Part shown: piece after piece, positions 34,044-42,026 of the stretch
Numbering within the stretch: position 1 is the stretch's first letter
How the letters are laid out: each line of letters starts with the position of its first letter
Assembly (NCBI RefSeq): GCF_000336935.1
Contig: NZ_AOME01000013.1
Span: 60,290 to 124,289 of the forward strand
Length of the DNA stretch: 64,000 nucleotides
Source: Halococcus salifodinae DSM 8989
GTDB taxonomy: Archaea > Halobacteriota > Halobacteria > Halobacteriales > Halococcaceae
Reading direction: 5' to 3'
The notes under the pieces: model-generated
Databases searched by the model: none
The model's input: the letters and a program-made list of their open reading frames with translations, nothing else
What the model was told of the DNA's origin: nothing
Position numbers and translations under genes: made by a program

Positions 34044-34136
34044 ACCACAAGGTCGGGCCTCGATCGGTTTCCGTGTACCGTTCGGCTGGCAGCCGTCGGG
34101 CCCGTCGAGACGAACCACAGCTCGGCTCTCCCGGTG

Positions 34137-34283
34137 TCACGAGCGCGTGTAGATATCGGTACTCCCGCACTCGGGACACTGCGTGAGTGCGCCCAACGGT
34201 GGCGCGTCGACCGAATTCCACTGGTTTATCCCTGTGGCTTCGAATCCACACTTCAGACAGCGCGTCGTGGTATCGTCGACCAT
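34137..34283 (-). CDS. 48-aa zinc-ribbon microprotein
   Basis: The minus strand frame from the ATG at 34283 encodes MVDDTTTRCLKCGFEATGIN and ends LTQCPECGSTDIYTRS. The two CxxC knuckles (CLKC and CPEC) separated by about 25 residues form a classic rubredoxin-like zinc ribbon. It is one of four such tiny proteins in this window. It has no assignable function. It lies between the ferredoxin and cyclophilin genes on the same strand and could be co-transcribed with them. Confidence 0.7.
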   Translation of the reverse strand: MVDDTTTRCLKCGFEATGINQWNSVDAPPLGALTQCPECGSTDIYTRS

Positions 34284-34340
34284 ACGCACGCGTACTCGCC
34301 CGACTCGCAATCAGTGTTTCGCTCGGTGTCGTTTCCGGTC

Positions 34341-34841
34341 TCAGTCGTGGATCTCGACCGATTCGAGAACGACCTCCTCCTGGGGCTGGTCGTTCGCGTC
34401 GGTCGAGACCGAGCCGAGTTCGCGGACGACGTCCATCCCGTCGGTGACCTCGCCGAACACCGCGTGGCGGTCGTCGAGGTGGGACTGGGCGTCAAGGGTG
34501 ATGAAGAACTGCGAGCCATTGGTGTCGGGCCCGGAGTTCGCCATCGAGAGCGTGCCCGCCGAGTCGTGGCGCAGCTCGTCGTGGAACTCGTCGTCGAACT
34601 GGTAGCCAGGTCCGCCGCGACCCGATTCGTCGGGGTCGCCGCCCTGAATCATGAACCCCTCGATCACGCGGTGGAAGGCCACGTCGTCGTAGAGGGGTTC
34701 CTCGACCGTTTCGCCGTCGTCTTCCCACTCCTGCTCGCCGGTCGCGAGCCCGACGAAGTTCTCGACCGTGCGCGGTGCGCGCTCGTCGTGGAGTTCGACC
34801 TCGATGTGGCCTCGATTGGTGTGCAGCGTTGCGTCCGTCAT
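34341..34841 (-). CDS. Cyclophilin-type peptidyl-prolyl cis-trans isomerase
   Basis: Protein of 166 aa of the cyclophilin family, catalysing prolyl isomerisation during protein folding. The core active-site block VAFHRVIEGFMIQGGDP, with catalytic Arg in FHRV, is at about 55-72. SMANSGPDTNGSQFFITL and HAVFGEVTDGMDVV follow in canonical order. There is no signal peptide, so it is cytosolic. Length matches small prokaryotic cyclophilins. Confidence 0.96.
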   Translation of the reverse strand: MTDATLHTNRGHIEVELHDERAPRTVENFVGLATGEQEWEDDGETVEEPLYDDVAFHRVIEGFMIQGGDPDESGRGGPGYQFDDEFHDELRHDSAGTLSMANSGPDTNGSQFFITLDAQSHLDDRHAVFGEVTDGMDVVRELGSVSTDANDQPQEEVVLESVEIHD

Positions 34842-34958
34842 ACCCGCTCGAACGACGAGCCGGCGGAAAAGGGTGCTGGTGACCGATCGCTCCCGTCCGT
34901 TCCGTGCAACGTGGCGACCGCCGGAGCCAGAACGACGATCGACGCACCGTCGCCGGCG

Positions 34959-36110
34959 TCACGCGACGTTTCGCTCGACGAGTTCGTCGCCGTCGTCCTC
35001 GAACCGGCGACTCGACAGCGGCTCGACGTCGACCAGCGACGCCTCGCCGTCGGTGCAGAGTTCGGCCACCAGCCGTCCGGTGGCTGGCGCGTGCTGGAAC
35101 CCGTGGCCCGAGAACCCCGCCGCGGTGACCAGGCCAGGTACCGTTTCTTCGAGGATGGGGTGGTGATCCGGCGTCACGGCGTACAGCCCCGCCCACCCAC
35201 GGCGGATGCGCGAATCGCCGTCGAAGTAGCTCGTGTACGCCGCCGCGCGTTCGACCGCCGTGGCCGCCCAGTCGAGATCCATCGAGTCCGAGTAGGCGCT
35301 CGGATCGACGTCGGACCCGGTCTCGGCGAAGTGGCCACCGACGAGCGCGGCCCCGTCCCGTTCGGGGCGGAAGTACGACCCCTCCTCCAGATCGATCGTC
35401 AGCGGGACATCCGCCGACACCGGGCGGCTGGGATCGACGACCGCGATCTGGCGGCGGCGCGGGTGAATCGGGAGGTCGATCCCCGCCAGGTCGGCGACGG
35501 TCGCCGCCCACGCGCCCGCAGCGTTGACCACGAACTCCGCGTCGATCCGTTCGGCGTCGGTTTCGACGCCCGTGACCCGGCCGCCGTCGGTGACGAGATC
35601 GACGACGGGCGTCCCCGTTCGGACGTCGACGCCGGCCTCCCGAGCGCTCGTCGCGTACCCCTGGACGGCGAGGTTCGGGTCGGCGAACCCGTCGGCAGCG
35701 TTGTAGGTCGCTCCGACGAACTCGTCGGGATCAAGGCCCGGACAGCGCTCGACGGCCTCGCTGGGCGAGAGGAACTCGCTGTCCACGCCGAGGTCGTGCT
35801 GCATCGCCACGTTCTCGCGGAACCGATCGGCCGTCTCGGGGGTGCGGGCGAGGAAGCAGTAGCCTGGCCGCCGGTGGGCGATGTCGACGCCGAACTTCGC
35901 CTCGAACGCCTCCCAAACCCGCAGGCTCTCGATCGAGAGGCGGACGTTGACCGGCGTCGAGAACTGGGTCCTGATCCCGCCCGCCGAGCGGGCGGTGCTC
36001 CCCGTTCCGAGCGAGCCGCTCTCACAGAGGGTCACGTCCGCACCGGCCGCGGCGAGCGCGTTCGCGGACGAGAGCCCCACGATGCCGCCCCCGACGACGA
36101 CCACATTCAT
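34959..36110 (-). CDS. FAD-dependent D-amino-acid/sarcosine oxidase-type oxidoreductase
   Basis: Protein of 383 aa of the DAO (glycine/D-amino acid/sarcosine oxidase) family. The FAD dinucleotide site is VVVGGGIVGLSSANALAAAG at about 4-23, followed by GSTARSAGGIRTQFSTPVN. The second FAD contact FVVNAAGAWA is near 190, and the C-terminal GWAGLYAVTPDHHPILEE and AAGFSGHGFQHAPATG complete the signature. It oxidises a small secondary amine or amino acid; which one is not visible. It is the last GC-rich gene before the AT-rich island. Confidence 0.9.
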   Translation of the reverse strand: MNVVVVGGGIVGLSSANALAAAGADVTLCESGSLGTGSTARSAGGIRTQFSTPVNVRLSIESLRVWEAFEAKFGVDIAHRRPGYCFLARTPETADRFRENVAMQHDLGVDSEFLSPSEAVERCPGLDPDEFVGATYNAADGFADPNLAVQGYATSAREAGVDVRTGTPVVDLVTDGGRVTGVETDAERIDAEFVVNAAGAWAATVADLAGIDLPIHPRRRQIAVVDPSRPVSADVPLTIDLEEGSYFRPERDGAALVGGHFAETGSDVDPSAYSDSMDLDWAATAVERAAAYTSYFDGDSRIRRGWAGLYAVTPDHHPILEETVPGLVTAAGFSGHGFQHAPATGRLVAELCTDGEASLVDVEPLSSRRFEDDGDELVERNVA

Positions 36111-36427
36111 GCTGGCGAATCTGAGCCGCGTGGTGGAATAAGTCTACTGGCGACGCCGGAAGCGGTGCCCATCGGAGCCCTCTCCGAGGAATCGTTCATT
36201 CGGCTCCGTCAAGACACTCAATGATTGGTGGAAGTGGCTTAATAATTGTGTAGTTTTTATTGGAAAGAAAGTAGCTCAAACATATCCGTTGTGTATATTC
36301 CACTTGAGTGGCTGTTTCGAGCAATCCTTTCTTTCTCTTTTTGACCTTCGTGTCGTAGTCTTAAGCGGAAGTCGACTGGAGAGCAATAGTATAAACGGTT
36401 TTGGATTTTGCCCGCTTCTGAGAAGAT
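36111..36427. other. AT-rich left flank of the island, no gene
   Basis: The sequence shifts from GC-rich to AT-rich near 36220. No reading frame with family likeness is present on either strand. A short hairpin (CGGAG-CCCT-CTCCG near 36174) lies at the GC-rich end. The AT-rich part may hold the leader and promoter of the 36428 gene. I found no clear attachment-site repeat between this flank and 37181-37380 by eye. Confidence 0.5.
36388..36397 (+). promoter_or_regulatory. TATA-like box for the island gene
   Basis: AGTATAAACG lies about 31-40 nt upstream of the ATG at 36428, placing the likely transcription start within about 10 nt of the start codon. It fits a haloarchaeal promoter, though the whole region is AT-rich so the match is less informative. 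Confidence 0.35.
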
Positions 36428-37180
36428 ATGCTCTCGCTGGATGAGGCAGAAAATCTCGGTGCAGTAGCACAAGAAGCGGCGCTAATTACTCGTGACACCA
36501 CCCTGGGCGTATCGGATGAGGAAGATATTACTGATGAATTCATCCACAATCTAGTTAGCAAACTGAATAGCGCCTCGATGAAGCATCTCGTCGCGGCTGA
36601 CGAACTTTCTAAGATTAATCCACGGGCTGAATCTGTCGTGGGAGCCGATTTTATATTTATGGTTGTGTATGCGACGAGAGCCGCAATCACAGACTGGGGA
36701 TTTCTATCGCAGGCCAAGTACTATGCTAATGCGACAAATCGATCAGGTGCGACAACCAAACTCGTCGATCAATGCAACACAATGCAGGGACACACTCCAG
36801 CCAGCTTTGCGAATATCTATTACAATGACACCTATCGATTCTTCCCTGCATCCCAACTCGTAGCAGACGGTCTTGCTGACACTAAACTTTCACTACCAGA
36901 AATGAGCAAGAAGTTTTCAAATCGAGCGACACGAAACTTCTTTAAAGAAGTGTTCTACGGTCTATGGGGTGATCGATGGGTCGCTCAACACTATAATCAA
37001 TTACTTGAAGCCAATTCCAGTGACGATGTCCCTAACCGAACAGCTGCGACTGACGGTGGTGAAAATGTCTCTGCCAAGCGAGTGGTCATCACGATTGTTA
37101 AAGAAAGAGATGTGAACTATCGTGTTACCGACGAGCTTGGCTACGAGGATGCAGAGATGTTCTCTGATAGAGATATTTGA
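36428..37180 (+). CDS. AT-rich orphan protein with possible PD-(D/E)XK nuclease fold
   Basis: Protein of 250 aa that I do not recognise by name. Its codon use and composition (Asn, Lys, Tyr, Phe-rich, few acidic residues) differ sharply from all neighbours, indicating transfer. A GADFIFMVV strand followed about 14 residues later by GFLSQAKYY recalls the D...(E/Q)xK core of restriction-endonuclease-like folds. The downstream LVDQCNTMQGHTPASFANIY and FFPASQLV recall hypothetical proteins with that QAK core that I associate with defence loci. Residues: Asp near 76, QAK near 97-99. Nuclease or defence function is inference. No methylase, toxin or antitoxin partner is adjacent. Confidence 0.55.
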   Translation: MLSLDEAENLGAVAQEAALITRDTTLGVSDEEDITDEFIHNLVSKLNSASMKHLVAADELSKINPRAESVVGADFIFMVVYATRAAITDWGFLSQAKYYANATNRSGATTKLVDQCNTMQGHTPASFANIYYNDTYRFFPASQLVADGLADTKLSLPEMSKKFSNRATRNFFKEVFYGLWGDRWVAQHYNQLLEANSSDDVPNRTAATDGGENVSAKRVVITIVKERDVNYRVTDELGYEDAEMFSDRDI

Positions 37181-37222
37181 TTCTCTGCTATCGTCACACG
37201 TTCGTTAGAAAACGCTATTTGT

Positions 37223-37243
37223 TGTATACGACCCTTATATACA
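37223..37243. promoter_or_regulatory. Small inverted repeat after the island gene
   Basis: TGTATA and TATACA face each other across a 9-nt spacer, 43 bp after the island gene stop. It may be an intrinsic 3' end structure or an operator-like site. The remaining 37181-37380 sequence is AT-rich to about 37310 and then GC-rich, with no gene. A CCATAACCC stretch at 37351-37359 is a plausible promoter element for the next gene. Confidence 0.3.
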
Positions 37244-37380
37244 GCATGACTTAAAATCCAATCATCATTCAGGAACCTCAACAAACCCGTTCGTTTCGCT
37301 TTTCGAATATTTCTACGACCGTTCCCGCCCTCACACCGAAGCGGGGAAACCCATAACCCGGTCGCTGGCGAGGCGAACGC

Positions 37381-38352
37381 ATGGTCCTGGTGCTCACCGA
37401 CGCCGAGATCGACGAGGTGCTCGCCCTCGAATCGCTCGCCAGTGAGGTCGAGCACGCGCTCGTCAAGCAGGCCGCGGGGGCGGTCGAACGCCCGGAACGA
37501 CCCCACTACCCGGTCGGCGAAGGACTCGACTCCGACGACCCCCTCGGAACGGGCCTCGTGATGCCCGCGTACGTTCACGGCGAGGACTACTTCGCGACGA
37601 AGCTCGCCAGCATCCACGAGGGCAACGCCGACCGCGGGCTGCCGACGCTCCACGCCCAGATCGTGCTCGCCGACGCACGCACCGGCCAGGCCGTCGCCTT
37701 CCTCGACGGGACGCGGATCACCAACGCACGAACCGGCTGCATCGGCGGCCTCGCCGCCCGCGAGCTCGCGACCGACCCGGTTCGAATCGGCGTCGTCGGG
37801 GCGGGCGCGCAGGCGCGGTGGCAGACCAGGGCCATCGCCGCGCTGTGTGACGTCGAGAGCGTCGCGATCTACTCGCCGAGCGACTCGAAACACGAGTGCG
37901 TCGACGCGCTCGACGAGGAGGGAATTCCGGCGGAGGCCGTCGAATCGGCCGCCGACGCCGTTCGCGACAAAGACGTGGTCGTGACGGCGACCACGAGCAC
38001 CGAACCGGTGTTCCCGGCCGACGCGCTCGGACCCGGAACGCTCGTGGTGGCGATCGGGGCGTACGAGTCGGGGATGCAGGAGCTCGAACCAGGAGTGTTC
38101 GATCGTGCGGCGCGTGTGTTCGCGGACGTGCCCGAGGAGGCGGCGACGACCGGCGATCTCGCCGCGACGTCGCTGACCGCCGCCGATCTCGTCCCGATGG
38201 CGGCGCTGTTCGAGGACGACGCAGGCCGGGAGTCCGCCGACGAGATCGTCGTGGTCGAAAGCGTCGGATCGGCGGTGTTCGACGTCGCCGCGGCCACGGC
38301 GATCTACGGGGCGGCACGGGAAGCGGGGCTCGGCACGGACCAGGCACTCTGA
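37381..38352 (+). CDS. Ornithine cyclodeaminase/alanine dehydrogenase family protein
   Basis: Protein of 323 aa of the OCD/mu-crystallin family. The NAD site is IGVVGAGAQARWQTRAIAAL at about 138-157. Substrate-side motifs are HGEDYFATKLASIHEGNADRGLPTLHAQIVLAD, with the Lys, and DGTRITNARTGCIGGLAARELA. The family includes ornithine cyclodeaminase, archaeal alanine dehydrogenase and other imine reductases. The archaeal context makes alanine dehydrogenase a fair guess, but specificity is not decidable. It starts immediately after the AT-rich island. Confidence 0.88.
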   Translation: MVLVLTDAEIDEVLALESLASEVEHALVKQAAGAVERPERPHYPVGEGLDSDDPLGTGLVMPAYVHGEDYFATKLASIHEGNADRGLPTLHAQIVLADARTGQAVAFLDGTRITNARTGCIGGLAARELATDPVRIGVVGAGAQARWQTRAIAALCDVESVAIYSPSDSKHECVDALDEEGIPAEAVESAADAVRDKDVVVTATTSTEPVFPADALGPGTLVVAIGAYESGMQELEPGVFDRAARVFADVPEEAATTGDLAATSLTAADLVPMAALFEDDAGRESADEIVVVESVGSAVFDVAAATAIYGAAREAGLGTDQAL

Positions 38353-38437
38353 TCGCTCCGAAATCGGCAGTTGGCCGGCGGAAAGCTGGTCTGCCGAACG
38401 GGTTCCGGTCGTGGACTCGACGACAGCCCCGGCGGTC

Positions 38438-39502
38438 TCAGAACGCGCGGAGGTCGTCGAGGACCGCTTCGGCGCTCCCGTCGGCGATGGCGTCGCGGGC
38501 CATCGCGAGGCCGTCGTCGAGCGACTCACAGTCCTCGCGGGCGTAGATCCGGAACGCGCCGTTGAGCGCGATGGCGTCGGCGAACGCTCCCTCGCGCTCG
38601 CCCGCGAGTACGTCCTCGGTAATCGCCGCGGAGTCGGCGGCCACGTCCTCGACCCCGAGATCCTCTTCGTCGAAGTCCATCCCGTACTCGGGGGTCTCGA
38701 TCGTGAAGTCCTCCAGCTCGCCGGCTTCGCCCACGGCGACCGTCGTCGAGCCCGGCCGGATGTCGTCGTACCCCTCCATCCCCTGGAACATCACGACCCG
38801 GGGCACGTCGTAGCGCTCGCTGGCTTCGAAGGTGTCGATGATCCGCTTCGCGTAGGGCAGATGGTAGAAACTCCCGAGGTGGACGTCGGCCCCGGCAGGG
38901 TTCGCGAGCGTCTCGATCGTGTTGACGAACGTCCGCACCCCCATCATGTCGCGGCGATCGGCGAGCGCGTCGATCCCCGGATTGAATTGCGGCTGGTAGT
39001 AGAAGCCGAACCCGGTTTCGTCGACCATCGCAGCGCTTTCGTCGGGTTCGATCTCGGTCCGGATCTCCAAGGCGTCGAGGACGTGCTTGTAGGCGTCCTG
39101 CTTCTGCGTGGGGACGCGGTCGCCGGAGTGGGCGACGACCGGGGTGCCGGCGGCGGCAGCGACCACGCCCGCTCCGACACCGAGGATCGCGGAGCGTCCC
39201 TTGCCATCGTAGTTCGCACCGCAGTCGACGGGATCGCAGTCGGGAGCGGCGACGTTCACCGACTCCTCGGCCATGACGTCGATGTACGCCGCGAGCTCCT
39301 CTGGGGTGTTGCGCTTCCAACGGTTCGCGAGCCAGAACGCGCCGAGGGTGGTGTGGTCGGGTTCGTGATCGAGGATCCGCGTCATCGCCTCGCTGGCCTG
39401 GTCGCGCGTCATGTCGTCGGCGGACTTGTGTCCCGAGCCGACGACCTCGGTCATGAGTCGCTTGAGCGGCCACTCGCCGTACTGTTCTGTGATCTGGGCC
39501 AT
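38438..39502 (-). CDS. TrpD-like protein lacking the anthranilate phosphoribosyltransferase signature
   Basis: Protein of 354 aa with the overall layout of anthranilate phosphoribosyltransferase-type folds: an N-terminal helical part (SADDMTRDQASEAMTRIL...) and a Gly/Ala-rich middle, ILGVGAGVVAAAAGTPVVAHSGDRVPTQKQ. The canonical GTGGD PRPP loop is absent; the equivalent stretch reads DCGANYDGKGRS. The following HLGSFYHLPYAKRIIDTFEASERYDVPRVVMFQGMEGYDDIRPG resembles the later TrpD region (RxxxxGxEG, DE). It is probably a paralogue of the YbiB/TrpD2 sort, possibly nucleic-acid binding or acting on another substrate, not tryptophan synthesis. Confidence 0.78.
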   Translation of the reverse strand: MAQITEQYGEWPLKRLMTEVVGSGHKSADDMTRDQASEAMTRILDHEPDHTTLGAFWLANRWKRNTPEELAAYIDVMAEESVNVAAPDCDPVDCGANYDGKGRSAILGVGAGVVAAAAGTPVVAHSGDRVPTQKQDAYKHVLDALEIRTEIEPDESAAMVDETGFGFYYQPQFNPGIDALADRRDMMGVRTFVNTIETLANPAGADVHLGSFYHLPYAKRIIDTFEASERYDVPRVVMFQGMEGYDDIRPGSTTVAVGEAGELEDFTIETPEYGMDFDEEDLGVEDVAADSAAITEDVLAGEREGAFADAIALNGAFRIYAREDCESLDDGLAMARDAIADGSAEAVLDDLRAF

Positions 39503-39615
39503 GACTCGTGTTGGATCGCGTGGCGCAAAAGGCTCCCGCTCGGTGCGCTCCTGAATCGAACACCATCGAACTCGGCGATTGGAATTCGGTGAGGACAGCT
39601 GACTTGGCTATAGCT

Positions 39616-39800
39616 AATCCCGACACAAACGAGAGACCGCAGGCCACACCCTCCCCAACCGACCCCCTCGTTCGCTACGCTCACTCGGTCATCCCTCGCG
39701 CGAGTCGCGCGTCTTCGACGCGCTCACGGGTCGTCCCTCCCCGTTCACGTCCGCGGCCCTCCCTTCGGTCGCGCCGCGCTCCGCTCCCGCGCGCCACCGC
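39616..39800 (+). repeat. Dispersed intergenic palindromic repeat, copy 2 (longer)
   Basis: This lies in the 338-bp gap 39503-39840 between the TrpD-like and SDR genes, which shows no gene. The block order is the same as copy 1 at 5411-5530: AATCCCGACAC, AGGCCACACCCTCCCC, CATCCCTCGCGCGAGTCGCG, and CGCTCCGCTCCCGCGCGCCA. Relative to copy 1 it carries about 60 bp of extra palindrome DNA after GAGTCGCG, including the perfect hairpin GCGCGTC-TTC-GACGCGC. Confidence 0.75.
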
Positions 39801-39840
39801 GGTTGACAGCAGCCGGCTTTCGTCGATCTGGGTGCTCGGG

Positions 39841-40716
39841 TCACGGCCACGCGGGATCGACACCGACGAAGTCGGCGCTCGCCTTCCAGAGACGTTCACG
39901 CAGTTGGTCGTCGTGGACGCGCGGGTCCGGGTCGGCGCGCTCGCATCCTTCGAAGTACACACCATTGACTTCGGCCACTTCGGACGCTGCGGCGAGTCGA
40001 ACGAGACCGTCGGCGGCATCTTCGACTGAAGTCCCCACAAAGGGGAGGCGTGCGGCGACGGCCGTAGCGGCGCGGACGGGCAGTGAGGCGTCCCGGTAGA
40101 GCCCGCTGCCGGGGACGAACCCGGGATGGACGGCGTTCGCGGTCACGCCAGTCCCGTCGAGGCGCGCGGCGAGCTCGATGGTGAACAGGAGATTCGCGAG
40201 CTTCGAGCGCGCGTAGGCGTCGAGCGCGTCGTAGCCCGATTCGAGGTGGAGGTCGTCAACGTCGATTTCGCCGCGTCGGTGGACCGTCGAAGAGGTGCTG
40301 ACGACGCGGGCCGGTGCGGACGCACGGAGCAGGTCGAGCAGTTCGTGGGTCAGGAGATACGGCGCGAGATGGTTGACAGCGAGCGTTTTCTCGTACCCGT
40401 CGTCGGTGAGCCGGCGGTCGTCGTGTGAGCAGGCGGCGTTGTGGACCAGAACGTCGAGGCGGTCGTACCGCTCACGGAACGCGTCGGCGAGCCCGCGAAC
40501 GGCGTCCGTCGTAGCGAGGTCGGCGCAGACGAACGCTCCCTCGCCGCCCGCGCGCTCGATCTCATCGACGGCTGCCTGGCCGCGCTCGCGCGAGCGTCCG
40601 ACCACGACCACGGTCGCGCCGCGGCCGCCGAGTCGCCGCGCCACGACACGCCCGATGCCGCCGGTCGCGCCCGTCACGAGCGCGACCCGATCAGTGAGAT
40701 CTTCGAACCCGGTCAT
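39841..40716 (-). CDS. SDR family NAD(P)-dependent oxidoreductase
   Basis: Classical short-chain dehydrogenase of 291 aa. The cofactor site TGATGGIGRVVARRL is at about 15-29, NNAG is replaced by the variant HNAA near 92-95, and the catalytic region shows STSSTV and YARSK (Tyr and Lys of YxxxK) near 140-175. The sequence resembles the retinol dehydrogenase/WWOX-like branch (NHLAPYLLTHELLDLL). Substrate unknown. It is upstream of the second dispersed repeat and divergent from the siroheme decarboxylase gene, 76 bp away. Confidence 0.9.
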   Translation of the reverse strand: MTGFEDLTDRVALVTGATGGIGRVVARRLGGRGATVVVVGRSRERGQAAVDEIERAGGEGAFVCADLATTDAVRGLADAFRERYDRLDVLVHNAACSHDDRRLTDDGYEKTLAVNHLAPYLLTHELLDLLRASAPARVVSTSSTVHRRGEIDVDDLHLESGYDALDAYARSKLANLLFTIELAARLDGTGVTANAVHPGFVPGSGLYRDASLPVRAATAVAARLPFVGTSVEDAADGLVRLAAASEVAEVNGVYFEGCERADPDPRVHDDQLRERLWKASADFVGVDPAWP

Positions 40717-40792
40717 GCGGTGAGTGGACGCGCGAACGGGATAGTTCCGCCGAACCGATAGACCGTTGTGTCGAGGGCTCCTCCTCCAAACA

Positions 40793-41833
40793 ATGAGTTC
40801 GCTGGCGGAGGGCTGGCGCGCGGATCTCGACGACGTCGACGCCGCACTCGTCGACGGCTATCAGAGCGGGTTCCCCGTCCGCGAACGTCCCTTCGAGGCC
40901 GTCGGCGACGAGCTGGGCGTGAGCGAGGCCGAAGCGCTCGCGCGCGTCGAGCGGCTGCGCGAAGCGGGCGTCTTCCGGCGGTTCGGCGCGGTCCTCAACC
41001 CGCCCGTGATCGGATCGTCGGCGCTCGCCGCGGTCAGAGCCCCCGAAGAACGCTTCGACGAAATCGCGGAAGTCGTCAACGGCTATCGTCAGGTCAACCA
41101 CAACTACCGGCGCGATCACGACTGGAACATGTGGTTCGTGGTTACTGCGGGATCGCGCGAGACCCGCGACACGATCCTCGACGAGATCGAGGAGCGGACG
41201 GGCTGTGGCGTGTTGCGGCTCCCGATGCTGACCGACTTCTACATCGATCTCGAATTCCCCGTGGTCAACACCGATCGGTTCGCTCGGGAAGGAGTCGACG
41301 AAACCGACGTCTCGCCGACCCGGATCGGTGAGGACGCCGCCGGCGATCTTTCGGCGCTCGACGCGCGCTTGCTGCTTGCGATCCAAGAAGGATTCCCGCT
41401 AACTGCGACGCCGTACCGCGACGTTGCCGAGGAGATCGACGCTCCCGTGGACGAGGTGCTCGACGCCGTTCACCGATTGCGCGATGCGGGCTGTATCAAG
41501 CGGATCGGCTGTATCGTGAACCACGTCGTCACCGGGTTCGACGCGAACTGCATGGTGGTCTGGGACGTGCCCGACGACGCACTCGACGCCCGCGGGACCG
41601 AGGTGGGGGCGCTGCCGTACGTCACGCTCTGCTATCACCGTCCGCGCCGGCCCGAGCAGGACTGGCCGTACAACCTCTTCACGATGATCCACGGCCGCGA
41701 GTCCGACGCCGTCGACGCGAAAGTCGACGAACTCGCCGGCGACCATCTGCCCTACGACCACGAACGTCTCTACTCGACCGAGACGCTGAAACAAACTGGC
41801 GCGCGCTACGACGACCTCGTTGGCGAGGGCTGA
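40793..41833 (+). CDS. ahbAB: Fused siroheme decarboxylase (AhbA/AhbB-type), Lrp/AsnC-like
   Basis: Protein of 346 aa made of two Lrp/AsnC-like halves, each a winged helix plus RAM-like domain. It matches siroheme decarboxylase, which converts siroheme to 12,18-didecarboxysiroheme in the alternative haem and haem d1 routes. Half 1 has VNGYRQVNHNYRRDHDWNMWFVV; half 2 has LPYVTLCYHRPRRPEQDWPYNLFTMIHG. These HNY.R...N.WF and CY.R..W.YNL..MIHG blocks carry the His/Arg residues used for decarboxylation. Such genes are often mis-called Lrp regulators. In most organisms AhbA and AhbB are separate; here they are joined. The ATG at 40793 begins MSSLAEGW. Confidence 0.82.
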   Translation: MSSLAEGWRADLDDVDAALVDGYQSGFPVRERPFEAVGDELGVSEAEALARVERLREAGVFRRFGAVLNPPVIGSSALAAVRAPEERFDEIAEVVNGYRQVNHNYRRDHDWNMWFVVTAGSRETRDTILDEIEERTGCGVLRLPMLTDFYIDLEFPVVNTDRFAREGVDETDVSPTRIGEDAAGDLSALDARLLLAIQEGFPLTATPYRDVAEEIDAPVDEVLDAVHRLRDAGCIKRIGCIVNHVVTGFDANCMVVWDVPDDALDARGTEVGALPYVTLCYHRPRRPEQDWPYNLFTMIHGRESDAVDAKVDELAGDHLPYDHERLYSTETLKQTGARYDDLVGEG

Positions 41834-41859
41834 GTTTGCGGCTGCGGCGCGGGTGCGGT

Positions 41860-42015
41860 GCGGCAAAGTGGTCGGCGGTCAGCGGAGCGGTGGCGGTCCT
41901 GGCGGATCGAGGGCGAAGGCCACGAACGGAGTGAATGGCCGAGGGCTCGGGCGGTGCTGCGTGGTTGTGGTGGCGGTCAGCGGTGCGGTTCATCGGTGAA
42001 TCACGGTTGCGGTCC
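41860..42015. repeat. GCGGTGG-rich low-complexity intergenic stretch
   Basis: This follows the siroheme decarboxylase gene. It contains near-repeats of GGTCAGCGGAGCGGTGGCGG and GGTGGCGGTCAGCGGTGCGG, and an imperfect palindrome GGCCACGAACGGAGTGAATG with GGCC. The stretch resembles 30290-30370 and reads poorly as protein in every frame. It may be a degenerate haloarchaeal intergenic repeat. Confidence 0.45.
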
Positions 42016-42026
42016 GTGTGCCGATC

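Noticed and set aside
33639-36224. 861-codon plus-strand frame antisense to several genes
   Set aside because: It spans four recognisable minus-strand genes and so is a mirror artefact of their codon bias.
36257-36472. Minus-strand frame of about 70 codons in the AT-rich flank
   Set aside because: No ATG-proximal promoter and overlaps the promoter and start of the 36428 gene; low-complexity composition.
36111-37380. Integrated element with attachment sites
   Set aside because: Composition suggests transfer, but I found no integrase, no direct repeats at the edges and no tRNA at the border (the nearest tRNA is at 33578-33662).
39451-39684. Minus-strand frame with GVGWGGCGLR
   Set aside because: Same cause as above: translation of the repeat core, not a gene.
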